Shown here: piece by piece, positions 33,022-45,525 of the stretch
Position numbering within the stretch: position 1 is the stretch's first letter
Layout of the letters: each line of letters opens with the position of its first letter
DNA from: Sycon ciliatum
Taxonomy: Eukaryota; Porifera; Calcarea; Leucosolenida; Sycettidae
DNA: 64,000 nt
Reading direction: 5' to 3'
Assembly: GCF_964019385.1 (NCBI RefSeq)
Contig: NC_088655.1
Span: 23,181,527 to 23,245,526, forward strand
Made by a program: the position numbers and the translations under genes
The notes under the pieces: model-generated
The model's database searches: none
Seen by the model: the letters and a program-made list of their open reading frames with translations, nothing else
Told to the model about the DNA's origin: nothing

Positions 33022-33204
33022 GTGAGTGGAGATTGTGCATGACGTTAGAGTGGAAAGCCAGATGAATAAAGAAGGCTGACAGTTATTATCTGGCATTGAC
33101 GACGTTTGACAGGATTCCATTTTAACATTGGATCATTGAGACCATCAGACAGGTACTTTTTTCACTTCTAGATCCTTGTTATGTTTCTGCCCTATCCGTT
33201 TCAG

Positions 33205-33525
33205 AGCCGCCAAGGTTCATCTCACAGCCAGTCGTAGAAACACGTAACGAAGGCGCCAGTGTACAGCTTCAATGCATCGCCAGTGGTGTTCCGAAACCAA
33301 GCATCAAGTGGCTGCACAATGGAATTGTCCTGAACGGATCAGCAATCACTACAATCACGGAAGCGACGTACAACGCCAGCTTTGCATGTGATCATAGCGA
33401 GTGTGTTTTGTCAACATTGGCGATATCGAACATCACGTATCCGGAGCATCAAGGCGATTATGAGTGTGAAGCATCTAACATCGTGTCTTCTGCCATCAGC
33501 CGAAATTCGACTTTGAACATTTATG
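33205..33525 (+). CDS. Unit 2 exon 8: complete Ig
   Basis: Acceptor tttcag, donor gtgagt. Private Glu to Gln (VQLQCIA) and Arg to Lys (VPKPS) around strand B. Both canonical Cys kept. Confidence 0.87.
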
Positions 33526-34166
33526 GTGAGTAGGTTTGGAACTGTTTGGCCAGGTTTACAATCCGGCCTCAAATGATAATGAAAGTTACACTTCTTTCAC
33601 TCAAGTCTCAACATTTTTTTGATGATTTCGTGTCTTAGTAAGGCAGAGCGGAACATTGCAGGTTCTCTTTAAAACCATGCAAGGTAGCATTTAGTGCCAT
33701 GATCATTCCTATTTTGATAAACGCTTTGCATGGGATGAACATAACTCAGAGCGACAGTCCACTTTCCACCGGGAGTAAGGTAGCGGAGATGCAGCCTACT
33801 GTATCCCCCCCCTGCTGGGAATGTGTATACTTGCACATGCCAGTCGGTGCGTTCATATAATAGCAGTGTGATCCAGCACATGAAATCCGTTGTTTGCAGG
33901 TTATGTTCATCAACATAGTTGTATAGCCCAAGTGTCTGGACATTTTTTTACGAGAAACCACGAACCTCGAGAACAGAATACTGCATGATAGAGGTGGCTG
34001 CAGACGCAATTGTGGTGGTGAAACTGGAGCATCTCCGCCGACCTGAGGTCTCGGCTTCAGCAACACTTCAGTGCACCAAAAAGTGCGGAAGAGTAGGCAC
34101 AGAGGGGAGGGGAGGACATGTGCAGGATTTTATGGTACGTGATATTGTGCTGGCTGTTGCTTGCAG

Positions 34167-34288
34167 TTCAGCCAACGGAGACCATTGCCGCATCAGATCT
34201 AGCAGTGGTGGAAGGCGCCACGGTTCATATCACTTGCAATGTACATGCAGTACCAATATCAGCGATAACCTGGTTCTTCAACAATGTG
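34167..34288 (+). CDS. Unit 2 exon 9: Ig first half, fast-changing
   Basis: Acceptor cttgcag, phase 0 donor gtaaga. VVEGATVHITCNVHAVPISA replaces seven residues of unit 1 in strands A' to C. Shared with unit 3 apart from one residue. Confidence 0.82.
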
Positions 34289-34612
34289 GTAAGAGGGGCT
34301 GTTTGCTTACTTGGTATTTCTAACCTTGATCCTAGTGCAGTGGCCAAGAATACAATCTTGTGCATGAGTCTTGTACTTAGAATTCATCGTGGCTGTGGAC
34401 AGTGAGAATTAAGTCGTCCACTTGAGAACTAGAGATTCTGCTCATTTACGGCTAGTGTGACAAATCTCTGCTTATCGGCAGTCAATTTTTTCTTCAGACT
34501 TTTCCCGTTTGAGTCTTACTCTCAACCCAGTGGATATCTTTTAAAACACATGCCTTGAATGAACATCTGAGAATATTGTTCACTTGGTCCTTCTAATGTT
34601 GCTGGCTTACAG

Positions 34613-34799
34613 GACATATCATCAAGCCATTCCTTTTCGGCTGGTCGTATTCAACTTACGCAGTCCGATCATAATCTGACCATCAGCACGGTCGAATTCC
34701 GTGATCGCGGCGTCTATCAATGCACAGCCAGTAACACAGATAGCAGCGGAACTCTTGGTGGATCTGTCAACGGCACAGAGGTCACTCTCAGTGTGTATG
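34613..34799 (+). CDS. Unit 2 exon 10: Ig second half
   Basis: Acceptor ttacag in phase 0, donor gtgagt. DISSSHSFSAG differs from EISSSHAYSAG in unit 1; one Asp to Glu near strand G. Confidence 0.84.
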
Positions 34800-34841
34800 G
34801 TGAGTTGGCAATGTACGTGCTTTGCAACTAGTTAATGGCTT

Positions 34842-34983
34842 ATTTATTTATTTATTTATTACAGCATCTCATAGCACAGTGAGAACACCGGCCAATACAA
34901 AGAGAGAGGGTGTTAGCCAACCACGGCAAGGAAGGGAGAAGGGGAGGAGAAAAAAAAAGGAACCGGCATGGATAAGTAGGCTT
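34842..34983 (-). mobile_element. SINE-like insertion shared by units 2 and 3
   Basis: 142 bases flanked by ggctt (34837-34841, 34979-34983); unit 1 keeps the empty site near 7628-7632. The left edge is (ATTT)n, so on the minus strand it ends in an AAAT tail, as LINE- or SINE-mobilised elements do. Confidence 0.65.
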
Positions 34984-35356
34984 GTAAACTAAACGTTTAG
35001 AGTAAGTGAATTTAGAGTTATAGAAGTACTTGTTCAAGTCCACATTTCTCACTTCTTGGAAGAGCCAGTCTCTCTGGCATCTCAGTATATGTCAGGCCCG
35101 TCGCACTGACTTTGGAGGTGCGGCGGCCATGGAAGGGGGGGGGGGGGTCTTGGAGTGTTCTCGAATAATCAGATCTACACATGTTCTTTCATGAGAAACC
35201 TGATCAGCTTCTCCCGTGTGGCGTGAGCTCTTGATGCTTACAAAATCCCCTTTGTTAACAGTTGAAAAAAAGAATTAATTGTAATTTTGTACATTGCCAT
35301 ATTGTACTAATGATCAGCATTGCTGTATGGATGATTATCGCCGATTCCCTCTGCAG

Positions 35357-35680
35357 TTTCGCCAATAATATCCGAAGCACCAGACAATATCACAATTGTC
35401 GAGGGTGAGAATGTCACTTTAACCTGTATGGCAACTGGGCACCCAGCTCCAAGCATACATTGGCAGTATAATGGTACTGATCTGCCATCGTACTCAAATG
35501 TTAGTATTGCTGAAGGTCCAGTGGAGCCAACCTACATCACCAGCAGCTTGAGTCTGGACAGCGTTGGGTTTGAGCAACGCGGTGCTTACAGATGTGTGGC
35601 CAAAATCAATGCCACGGGTTCCCGGGACGTGGAGAGAATGAGAGATGTGGCTAGCAGTGAAGGTATTTTGACAGTTTACA
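35357..35680 (+). CDS. Unit 2 exon 11: complete Ig
   Basis: Acceptor ctgcag without the unit 1 insertion, donor gtaagt. LTCMATGHP, SNVSIAEGP and VGFEQRG mark the five replacements from unit 1. Confidence 0.87.
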
Positions 35681-36051
35681 GTAAGTACCTTTCTGGTAGA
35701 AATATTCTTTGATGCAGGCATACGTTGAGCAATAACGTAGTGCTATGAACTGGTTATAGGGTTGCAGGGCAACAGCAAATTAAGACTGATACCTATTTAT
35801 GCCTGTGTATATCTTTGTAAGGCATGCTATCTAACTGGTCTGTCGATGTGCTTGTCTCCTTTGTGAACCTGTACAAGTATGCCTGGTGCATGTATGTAAA
35901 TTATTTACACCCTGGACAATTAGCCCATTCATGTTTGCCATGGGATATATATTTGTTTCGCCATGCACGTTCATGGAGATATATGGATGTTGTAGAAAAC
36001 AAGACTGTTGCCGGCCATTTTGCATTGTCGATGATGCTTTTGTATATGCAG

Positions 36052-36219
36052 CGGAGCCACAACTCCAGTTCTTGTCAAGCGCCTTACACATAGAACCTCC
36101 TGAGCAGATCAACATCACCTGCACTTTCTCAAGTAACCCTCCTCCAACTGTTATAATTTCTGCTCCTGGCTACTCACAAAGTCAGATGTTATCACTGGGA
36201 TTGCTACACACTGTCCAAG
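36052..36219 (+). CDS. Unit 2 exon 12: Ig first half
   Basis: Acceptor atgcag, donor gtaaaa. GYSQSQML where unit 1 has GYTQSQIL. Confidence 0.78.
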
Positions 36220-37067
36220 GTAAAATAATATGATGTTTCTTGCTGCCTAGAAGTATTGCACCTATGTTGTTTTCATAAATGCTTGGGCCATGATATCTAT
36301 GTGGATCCACAGCTGCATGGTCATCATAAGGGGGTGGCAACATGTATAAGTGAAATTGAGCCACCATCAGTTCTTTATGCAGTACTTGAAATACACGAAC
36401 GTGACAACCATTGGTTCCTCGGAAGTATGTTCAACTGACTTCAGTGTCTACCCATTACGCAGAAGTCAGGATTTTGCATAGCTCTATAGCTCACAACAGC
36501 ATACAGTGCAAGGCCACAGTGGAAACCATGTACACAAACCAAATGTAATTTCCATTCTGCCAGAGATGTGTCATGACATGGTATATTTTGTAATCTTGGC
36601 TTGTCCGAGGAGGAACCAGACCCAGCTCGCCTACTCAAATCGCCACTGTGCTTCGAGGACATAATTATGGAAACGAGTTAAGAGTAACTCTCCACCACTG
36701 TAACTAGATACTATATACAGTCAGAAAGTGCGACAACTAGGCACAAAACTGACAGAGTACTGAGACATTCGACGTCCTGACACCTAGCTTCAACACATCT
36801 CCGTAGCGCTAACCGACAGCCTTCCAACTTGGAAGGTTCAAGGTTATGGAAAGACCAAAGAGGGGAAGGGAAGCGCAACGAAAACGAGCACAAGCTACAG
36901 TCTCAACGGAACAAAGAATGTCGATTGTCACTGGACGATGACGAGACCAGTAGGCGATTTGACAAAGCGGTCTAACTACAATTTGAAGCACAGTGGCGAT
37001 TTGTGGCTGTGAAAGGGTAAACAGCTTCAACAGACTCCTTCCGATTCTTTCCTCATGTCTTACTCTA

Positions 37068-37255
37068 CAGTCAACTTCGCTAATAACGACTGCGGATATA
37101 ACGACAATTTGCGAATAACGACAGAATTTTCATGCCCAGAGCAAAGTCCAATCTAACTGTGACACATATAATGAGACTTCGGGTATAACGACACTTCGCG
37201 AATAAGGACACTTTTTTGATGCCCCGTCGAGTGTCGTTATAAGCGAAGTTGACTG
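37068..37255. mobile_element. TIR element family F (pogo-like ends), unit 2
   Basis: Ends cagtcaacttcgctaataac and complement (gcgaagttgactg), flanked by TA. Absent from unit 1, present in expanded form in unit 3. Lies in the intron 36220-37314, whose other contents match the right flank of the unit 1 family A element. Confidence 0.78.
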
Positions 37256-37314
37256 TACTTGAGAAATCCTTGTCCATGTTTTCTCCCCCTTGCTGTATTT
37301 CTACATACAACCAG

Positions 37315-37455
37315 GAGTATATTCCAGAGGCATGCCTTGGAGTCAGGCAACACTACATCTAGCAGCAGCAAGGCGTTCAGACAATGGTACTTACACGTGT
37401 ACAGCAATGACACCAGCTGGAAACGCAACTCAAGACACATCCGTTACTGTCTACG
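37315..37455 (+). CDS. Unit 2 exon 13: Ig second half
   Basis: Acceptor aaccag, donor gtcagt. MPWSQATLH replaces MPWRRATLH of unit 1; F-strand GTYTCTAM kept. Confidence 0.8.
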
Positions 37456-37685
37456 GTCAGTAGAATGCGTACTTTATCAGTGTGTTTACTGGACATAATC
37501 CTGACCAATTGCTACACCGTATTGATCTGATCCCGTGCCAAGTTCAAGACAAATTGTGACAAATCAGGTCGACAATTACTGATCACCAGCCCTCGGAAAG
37601 TGTGGAACCGATTTGGTGTATGTGTTTAAAGAATGCTGGAGGGTTAATGTCACTCATAGTGTTTCTGATTTCATTTTTGTTACAG

Positions 37686-37800
37686 AGATACCTGATCCTC
37701 CCCGACCGGCTACAGCGGTGCAGAATATTCCCTACAATATCACTATTGAATGGACAGAGCCACAAGGCAATAATGCTCCCATTTTAAGCTACAGGATTGA
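37686..37800 (+). CDS. Unit 2 exon 14: FN3-1 first half
   Basis: Acceptor gttacag, phase 2 donor gtaagt. IPDPPRPATAVQNIPYNIT has five replacements from unit 1 and a new NIT site. The intron before it (37456-37685) lacks the 2.4-kb insertion of unit 1. Confidence 0.83.
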
Positions 37801-38149
37801 GTAAGTTGAAATACACTGATTTACGCATTGTGAATATAGCAAGTATTCCGATTCTGGGCTACATAGTCTGAAAGTGCATGCTCTGGGCCTGTCTGAACAG
37901 ACCAAAAATACAGAACAGACCGAATCAGAAACTGTCTTGTCTACATTGTCATTGAGCGAAGCTTTTCTTTTTCTGCAATCGTCCATCATATGCGGGACAT
38001 GTGCATAGCACAGATGATTCCCTGGTATTCAGTACAGATTGAGAAGTGAAAGTCGACTACTATGGAAACTTCAATTAATAATATTTCAATTTTTCTCACA
38101 ATCCAAGGCCTCCTAGTTGATCCTTCAGTACTGTTTTTTTGATATACAG

Positions 38150-38331
38150 GATAACGTCTTATGACTGTCAAGGAAACAAGGAGGAAATGTTTCACAACAC
38201 ATCTGCTGGAGTGCGGTTGGCAACATTTAGTGTGTTGCCAAATCGGCGGTACGAGTTCCGTGTGCAAGCCAGCAATAGAATTGGAACAGGAAGCTTCAGC
38301 CCCCAGTTGTCTGTTCACTCACATGAAATTG
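38150..38331 (+). CDS. Unit 2 exon 15: FN3-1 second half
   Basis: Acceptor tatacag in phase 2, donor gtaagg. Replacements Leu to Tyr, Val to Glu and Gln to Arg (PNRRYEF) from unit 1. Confidence 0.86.
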
Positions 38332-38510
38332 GTAAGGACCTGTGTGATTTGCTTGCAAAGAAAACATCTACAGGTTAAGGAGCTCACAATGTATTCCATT
38401 TTTCCTTCTCCATGTACATCAAACTTCACGGTGTCTGCGATGACAAGAATTGAAACCAATTCTAGTATATGAACCCATGAATTGCAATCGATGGTCCTGA
38501 TGTGTGCATA

Positions 38511-38880
38511 CCGTAAAGTCGCGGATAAAAGCCGGGTTTGCATACAAGGACATCGCGGATAGAAGCCTGAAAATCAAACGGGTCAAATATAAGCCTTTCG
38601 CTCGTAGAAGCCTGGCTTCTATGCAAGCGCGGATTGGGTAGGTCAAGAGTGCATGCGCTATGTACAGTGCATAGTTAATCTGCCGCCATACCGGTAGTCA
38701 GTGGTAGATCTACGCGTGTCGTGCGTAGAAGCCTGGCTTCTATGCAAGCCCGGATTGGCCGATGTGCATACAAGGCTGGCAAAAATATCAGTGGTGCATA
38801 TAAGCATGGTTTACATTGAAGCCTGATGCAGAAAGCGGCTTATGTGCTTATAAGCCCGGCTTTTATCCGCGACTTTACGG
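38511..38880. mobile_element. TIR element family B, unit 2
   Basis: Orthologous to 15428-15818 with small internal deletions; TA on both sides. Confidence 0.8.
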
Positions 38881-39061
38881 TAAACCCAGTGCAGAGGAAT
38901 GAATTACTAGTGATTAAATAATTATGAAGTCAGCGGATTACTAGTATGTTGGACACCGACTCAACACAGGGTGGAGTTCGGTATCTACATTGCAATGGCA
39001 TTCTAAAATGACAAATGAAGAAGATTTTTGGTGATTCTTTTCCTTGACCCTTCCTCTACAG

Positions 39062-39198
39062 AACCACTGCCTGCCCCAGCCAGTGTCAAGGTAGAAGTGA
39101 TCAGCTTTGAGTCTGTCAACATCTCCTGGTCAGACATCAACTGTACAGAGCAAACAGCACAGACGCAGGGATACCGTGTGTTGTACAAGGACCTATTG
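39062..39198 (+). CDS. Unit 2 exon 16: FN3-2 first half, invariant
   Basis: Acceptor ctacag, phase 0 donor gtatgt. Nucleotide sequence identical to units 1 and 3. Confidence 0.83.
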
Positions 39199-39836
39199 GT
39201 ATGTAGGAGCAGCCCGGCTGGAAATCTACTCTAGCTGCATGTGGAGTACATAATTGACCATATACGCATTCATGCATTCAAGCCCCTGAAGCCGCTGAGT
39301 GTCAACATAGTATTGGCAAGGCAATATAGCAGGACAGCAAGCAAAACCTGACATGTAGTGCTGTGATTGATGATTGTTGTGTGCCTTCCACCAATAGCTT
39401 ATAATCAACAGTGTGGAGAGTTTTGCTGCGAGAAGTATGCTCATTGATGCAGATACTGAAAACCTGGAAACCGTTGCGATCCAGAATCCTTCGCAGTTTT
39501 TGCGATAGGTGTGAAATTGCCAAATTGAAGCAGGCATAAAATGTAGAGCTGTGGAAAAAAACTGCGGAAATTGACTCCGATCGCAAACATTTCCAGATGC
39601 AAATTTGTCTGTGCTCGAAGATCGCAAACTAAAACTGACACAAAGGTTTAAGGGTTTACAGTAGTAGTTGAAAAGGTCTGATGTAGGGTCTTAGCAGTTC
39701 CATATAGATAATGGATTTGATAGAGTGTAGGGCATCTACCACAGGATTTACTGGGTGCTAGCTGGGTGCTAGCAGCCGTCATGAGTTCCCTTGGGAACGT
39801 GTATGATATTATCCTTTTTCCATCTTGTTTCTACAG

Positions 39837-39996
39837 GCATCCAACTTTTCATCTGTGGAAGTGTCAAACCAAAGCCTTTCATATGTGCTGTCAGGCTTGG
39901 ACGCACTAACGTTCTACACATTCCAAGTGTGTGTGCTCTCGACTACAATGTGCAGTGCTGACAGTGATCCGGTTCAGGCGAGAACCTTGGCTATAG
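39837..39996 (+). CDS. Unit 2 exon 17: FN3-2 second half
   Basis: Acceptor ctacag in phase 0, donor gtcagt. Identical to unit 1, including the NQS glycosylation site lost in unit 3. Confidence 0.84.
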
Positions 39997-40342
39997 GTCA
40001 GTCGTATGTGTCTCAATGTCCCATTCCGACACAGCAAGCTCAATGTCTGATTTTTCTCTCTATTGGGCTCTTAATGCTCGACCCACACCCCATTATAGAA
40101 GTTACAGGATCATAAAAAATAAAAAATAGCTTGCCGCATATCTCTATTCTGTTTCAACTTGTGCTGCATAGCACCTTTGCATTGAATACATTTTCCGGAC
40201 TACCAGCTAGTTCAACATTGTCACATCTCATCAGTGGAGCTCGGACCTACCGGTTAAAGCAGCCAACAATACACTTGTCATTAATGCCTCAAAGCTCAAA
40301 GTCAGAGTGATCTAACTAACTACTTTTTCCTTTGTTCCTCAG

Positions 40343-40479
40343 GAAACCGCTCTCCACCTGAAGCACATGCACCCAACAATGCAGTAGTTGGAGTGGAAAG
40401 TGAAGCAGTGGAACTGTTTGTGAATCTCACAGATGCTGGCATAGCCCCGTTACCCAGTTCCAACATTACTTGGGTGAAG
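40343..40479 (+). CDS. Unit 2 exon 18: Cys-less Ig first half
   Basis: Acceptor cctcag, phase 0 donor gtaaga. NNAVVGVESEAVEL replaces NNAVTGVENEAVEL. Confidence 0.82.
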
Positions 40480-40748
40480 GTAAGAACTCAGCGTGCAATG
40501 AAGACCACACGTGCATGATCCCTTGATTTTCAGATATCCGTCTCTTTTCATTACGGAGAAGTGATTTACCGGAATAAGATCACGGGACGAGCATCTGTGG
40601 GATCATTTGTACTCTTGTGAGCAATGTTTAGTCTTGTCAGCAATGTGCATTATTGTCAATGTTTCGATCCTGGGGAATAAATCCTCTGGACAATTATGTC
40701 CCGAGTGTCCTATTTACCTTGTTTTTAACCATTGTGCTTTTCTTCCAG

Positions 40749-40911
40749 GTTGTGAATGCTACATTTGAGGCAGCAGTCAACGCCAGCATCTCCTCAGATG
40801 GCCTGACACTGAGCATACATAGGATGCACTACACGGATGCTGGAATGTACATAGTCTATCTGAGACACTCAGCAGCCGTACTCAAAATCAATTACACCAT
40901 ACTCTATGAAG
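40749..40911 (+). CDS. Unit 2 exon 19: Cys-less Ig second half
   Basis: Acceptor ttccag in phase 0, donor gtgagc. Glu to Lys (AAVLKINYT) and a private Val to Ile near the end. Confidence 0.83.
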
Positions 40912-40927
40912 GTGAGCAGGCATAGTA

Positions 40928-41110
40928 CAGTCAGACCTGTGACTAGCGACCACCCCTTGGGACCAGAGAAAGCGGTCTTTAGAGGCAGGTGGTCCTTAGT
41001 TAGAGGTTTGCACCGCAGAACCATAATTATATGAATGTAAGACTGTACGTGCCTGGAGAAGTGGTCTGTGGTACCAGTCTGGCCGCTAGTCTCGGTTGTC
41101 TTTTGTTACA
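40928..41110. mobile_element. TIR element family A, unit 2 (reverse orientation)
   Basis: Starts cagtcagacctgtgactagc after TA and matches the reverse complement of the unit 1 element at 9642-10170 without its internal expansions. The right end is degraded. Same intron position as the different element at 17870-18046 in unit 1. Confidence 0.6.
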
Positions 41111-41799
41111 TATCTTCTAGTGGTGTGCTATAACTTTCTTCGACTATAACACTGGCTATCAAAATGCATGGCAAGTTGATGTGTCTTGTTCACAAACGTT
41201 TCCAACATAATCCAGCCAGTGCTAAATGAAATAGCACCCATTGTATGGTGTTGGCAACACCAAAATTCGTAATAGGAGAATCATGCAAGACAGTGGCACT
41301 TAGGTCGGACCTAAAATCTTCGTTTCCATCCTTCCTTTCTTAGTCCTTACACTGCTCGTCTTAGCTCACAGGGAAGTGGCAATTTCCATTGTCAGTGTCC
41401 GTACTATCATATGTAGTACTGTAGTGTCTTGCATTAAAGCCTATCTCATATAGAAGCCTGGTTTGAATACAAGCCTGATTTTCAAGATGCATGTACACTT
41501 TTGGCAATAACCCTGTTTTAATTGTAGACACACATAGATTTTGTTTGAATAGAAGCCTAACTCTGACATCTGCTTCTACAGGAATAGGTCTGGCGCTAAC
41601 CTATCGAGGGCTACAGGGCCTTTTATCTTAGGGTCTGAAGAAAATGCTAAAAATGGGGCCAATGTAAAGCTCCACAACTTCATAGTCTAGGCAACTAGGT
41701 TGTTGAACTGTTGTGAAATGTTGTTAATACATGACACTATGGTAACTGTGCTAATGAAGAATTCGTTTGTTTTGTTGGATTTTAATAATATATTACCAG

Positions 41800-42111
41800 A
41801 ACCGGCTCAAATACTCCGTGGACCTGAACTTACCAATACTAACGAAGGGAGTAATGTTACGCTGGAGTGTGTTGCTCGCGGCATGCCAGCACCAGCGGTA
41901 GCATGGTATCATGAGGGGAGTTTGGTCAGCAGTGACCTATACGGCACTGTGACATATGCGGATGCCGTCACTACCCGAAGGGGTACGCAGGGAGTATGGT
42001 CGGTGTTGACCTTGGACAATGTCACCACTCTGAATGCTGGAATCTTTCGTTGCGAAGCTATCAACAAACACTTGCTGTCAGCAAGTTCCTCTGCCAGGCT
42101 CAATGTGTACA
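41800..42111 (+). CDS. Unit 2 exon 20: complete Ig
   Basis: Acceptor attaccag, donor gtgagt. Thr to Ser and Arg to Gly from unit 1 (shared with unit 3), plus private Pro to Leu and Ala to Ser in the F-G region. Confidence 0.87.
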
Positions 42112-42608
42112 GTGAGTATCCTTGAAAGGAAATGCACAATACTTTTCTTATTGGCTCACATTGAAACATCTCATCAGTCCTTGTTGTTCCTACAGATGAT
42201 GCCTTCCAAACAGATTTTTCCACAAAATGTCTTGTGAAATCCGCACCTTGTCTGAGGGTAAATTCGAACCATTCTGATTAGATGCAGTTCAGAGCTGGGT
42301 TGCTGATAGGGTTATGACTATTAATAATTTAGTAATCTTGCTGGGTGTGTGTGCATGCTTGCTTGTTTGTACTGCCAGTGTCAAACTGTTTACAGGGTGT
42401 TAGCAGCCGTCGTGAGTTCCCCTCGGCAACAGACACGATAATGTACTTTACTTGTGGCCTGATGATCGTAGTAATACGTGAAACTCAGAGTTGCGACACA
42501 GCTTCCAATCTCTCTTGTATACATGTACTTTTACTTTGTCATTGAGTGCATTGTATTTTCGTTTGAAAGGTTGCCCTCGGTGTATTTTGATATGTTATTA
42601 TGCTGCAG

Positions 42609-42733
42609 TACCGCCTGAAGAGTTGGCCATACAGCCAAACACGTCGCTCACAGAAGGACAAACAGCGCAATTTTCCTGTCAAATGTCGGGATTTGACACA
42701 CCGCATGTCAGATGGTACCACAACAAAACACGG
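42609..42733 (+). CDS. Unit 2 exon 21: Ig first half
   Basis: Acceptor gctgcag, phase 0 donor gtgagt. One replacement, Thr to Arg (HVRWYHN), next to the strand C Trp. Confidence 0.84.
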
Positions 42734-42878
42734 GTGAGTGATAAATCCTGGCCGCAGTTAAAAGCAAATTTCAGCAGACTTCAATGTGGACCTAAGTCTG
42801 CAGGCTCTCAAACTATCTGGACTGTGCATGTATGAGGTGGGGTGGGAGAGTTTAGTGGAGCATGTTTTTTTGTTTCAG

Positions 42879-43019
42879 CTTGTACTCCACTCACCCACCA
42901 TCCTAGGAGCTGCATGTGTGTGTTTAATAATAGGAGCAATCATTGGGACATTGAAAAAGCAGTCCAAAAGAATTGACTCTCACACAAGCGAGACAAGAAG
43001 CACATTATGCTTACCCTAA
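42879..43019 (+). CDS. Candidate alternative last exon, unit 2
   Basis: Same 46 codons, acceptor and stop as 19809-19949, with no base change, although the 44 bases before it carry three differences and an indel follows it. Same caveats: half Ig upstream, no poly(A) signal seen. The corresponding region of unit 3 lies outside the window. Confidence 0.4.
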   Translation, partial: LVLHSPTILGAACVCLIIGAIIGTLKKQSKRIDSHTSETRSTLCLP

Positions 43020-43084
43020 GTACCAAAAATTTCAAAAATCATAATTATTCCGAGTTGACCAACATGTCTAAGATGCTAAAGATA

Positions 43085-43263
43085 CCATACTTTCCGGAGC
43101 ATAAGCAGCACTGCGGTATAAGCCGCACCCAGGTTTTTTCACCAAATACAGACATTTACCAATGTTACCTCTGTTGATTTGATCATTGTAGTGTAAGCCA
43201 AACAGACTTTTTTGGCGTGACTTGCTGGTGCTGAAGGTGTGGCTTATACTCCGGAGAATGCGG
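43085..43263. mobile_element. TIR element family C, unit 2
   Basis: Orthologous to 20011-20189, TA-flanked. Confidence 0.75.
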
Positions 43264-43500
43264 TAGTTCTCCCTGGCCCTGAGGCCGATCAAAGATCTGG
43301 CACATGCTTGTACACTACTGATATACAGTGCTGGCAACTGGAATTCTACCCCTGAGCGGTGTGCTCACATCTCAAAGACCCAACACGGGATAGTTAAACT
43401 ACGAAATAGAGACCGCTAGAATGTGGAAGGGTCGGATTTCAGTTTCCAGCACTGTAGTACACGTATCTGTGCTTGTCTGTTTGTGTCTAAAACTGTGCAG

Positions 43501-43678
43501 GTTATCACCACACTAACCAATCCCAGGGTAGCACTGTCCAATGGTAGCTGGAACTTGACAATCAGCTCTGTTGTGCGCAACGATACTGGGACGTACGGCT
43601 GTGTGGCGGAGAATGGCAATGTGACGGCTGGATATGGTGGTGTCACCGCAGGTTCTCAAGCACTGCTCACAGTACATG
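43501..43678 (+). CDS. Unit 2 exon 22: Ig second half
   Basis: Acceptor gtgcag in phase 0, donor gttagt. One replacement from unit 1, Val to Ile at the second codon (VITTLTN). Confidence 0.84.
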
Positions 43679-44383
43679 GTTAGTCCTTAGACAAGCTGCT
43701 GGTTAGTTGTTGCAAGCTGTGTATTCATCAATTCCCGAACAGTGAATGAATATAAAGACTGCAGTGGAGTCTACAAATTCAGTCAACTACAGCTGTATTA
43801 CATTTTCTAGTGGAATAATTCTACAATAACTACCTTCACTGACGAGAGTTTTATAGCTGTACGAAGGAATTCAGTACTAATGGATATGTCGCTTTGTTGA
43901 TGATGTGCCTTGAAAACGTGTTGATGTCGGCTTGAGAGCGCAGTTGTGGTGTGGAGGTTGAAGAAAAAGATGTACTATTGTTACATTTACTGTCGTTTGG
44001 ACAGGTACATGTATGGCGTTGCCACCTTATATCTTGGAATATCAGATGTGTATTGCGGCTACAGTCACATAGTCTGCAACGAGCGACCACCACTTGTTGC
44101 AATCAGAAAGTAATCTCTTAAGGCAAGTGGGTTGCTATTATTGTTATGAGCATTCCCACTTTGAATTGTGGCAGCAGTATGCTGGGTCCAGAGCAGAAGG
44201 GTCCACACACACTGAGTGCACAGCAAGGCCAGCAACCCAAGGCTCCTTTACTTCTCAACGGGTTTCAGTGCCGGCTACAGTAGATGCATTGCGCACTGCC
44301 ACAAGCAGCCACAACTCGTCAAGTTTCTTTCTTTTCAGCTTTATGTGTATTTCGTGAATGTGTGGTGTTGTGTTTAAAACCAG

Positions 44384-44566
44384 TGCCTCCCAAGATAATA
44401 TTGCCACAGAACGGAAATGTGTTTGTCGTCAACCAAACCGGTGATCTGGAGTTGGAGTGCGTCGTGGAGTCGTTTCCAATGGCAACCGTCACTTGCTACT
44501 TTGGCAGCAATATTGTTACTCGGACTCGTGATGGGACGATCATGACCAATGAGTCATCAGTATACA
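44384..44566 (+). CDS. Unit 2 exon 23: Ig first half, Trp replaced
   Basis: Acceptor aaccag, donor gtaagt. Keeps Cys at the strand C Trp position; THEGT of unit 1 reads TRDGT. Confidence 0.82.
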
Positions 44567-44839
44567 GTAAGTATGCACTCAATGCCTGAAGTGTTAGAAT
44601 TCATTTTCATCACTGGTCTCTATGCCCTGAGGAAATTTGTTTGAAAACCTGCTAAAGGATTTGTAGCTCCAAATAATGAATGACATGGGCGACGGGGTCT
44701 GAGAGATTTGGAAGCACCTTGAGGAGATTTCGTGTTCATTGCTATATCGATGCAGGGAAAATTGTCCTTTGCGTTGCAGTACGCCTCTGTTCGTGAAAGC
44801 TCAGATAACTGTTATTGCTGTCATCCTGGTTGCATACAG

Positions 44840-44989
44840 GTACTTCATCCCAGCTGTACACAACTACATACCAGCTCAGTGTGAGCAACATCAGTGAGAG
44901 TGATGCAGGACAGTATGTATGCATCGCTACGGTGGTTGCAACAACTGGTGTTCACGTGGACAGCATCAATACTAGTCTTACCGTGCAAG
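44840..44989 (+). CDS. Unit 2 exon 24: Ig second half
   Basis: Acceptor atacag, donor gtaggg. Three silent changes only. Confidence 0.84.
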
Positions 44990-45008
44990 GTAGGGACACA
45001 ACCATATA

Positions 45009-45193
45009 CAGTCAGACCTCGTATAACCGCACACATCCGTTTTCCCCAAAAATCCGGTTAGGCAAGGGAAGCGGATAATCAACTACACATACTGTATGTA
45101 TGCATGGCACATGCTGTATATCGGTAAACAACGATTTTCTTCCGGATGGCAAGGAATCCAGATAAACGAGGAGCGGACAAGCGACGTCTGACT
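45009..45193. mobile_element. TIR element family D, unit 2
   Basis: Orthologous to 21935-22119. Confidence 0.6.
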
Positions 45194-45525
45194 ATAATCA
45201 TACTACAGAATGAATAGCCAATGTACTGTGCGGTATACACCTAGCAGAGAGCGCAGATATTAGCCCGGATTCGAGTAGAATGTTAAAAGATACAATGATG
45301 CTGTATTCCCTTAGCAAAGACTACATGCAGCATTGATGGCCAGGTAACGAACAATCAGAATAGGATTCAGTATCTCAGAGTTGCACACCATGTGACAATA
45401 CAATGGCAATGTGTGCAGCGTGACGATACACTGTGTGTAGAGACAAACATCATGATATGTACTGTTTGTATTGACATCTGTAGATTCAATTCTCCCACAA
45501 CCATTCCCTGACGAATATAGTAGTA

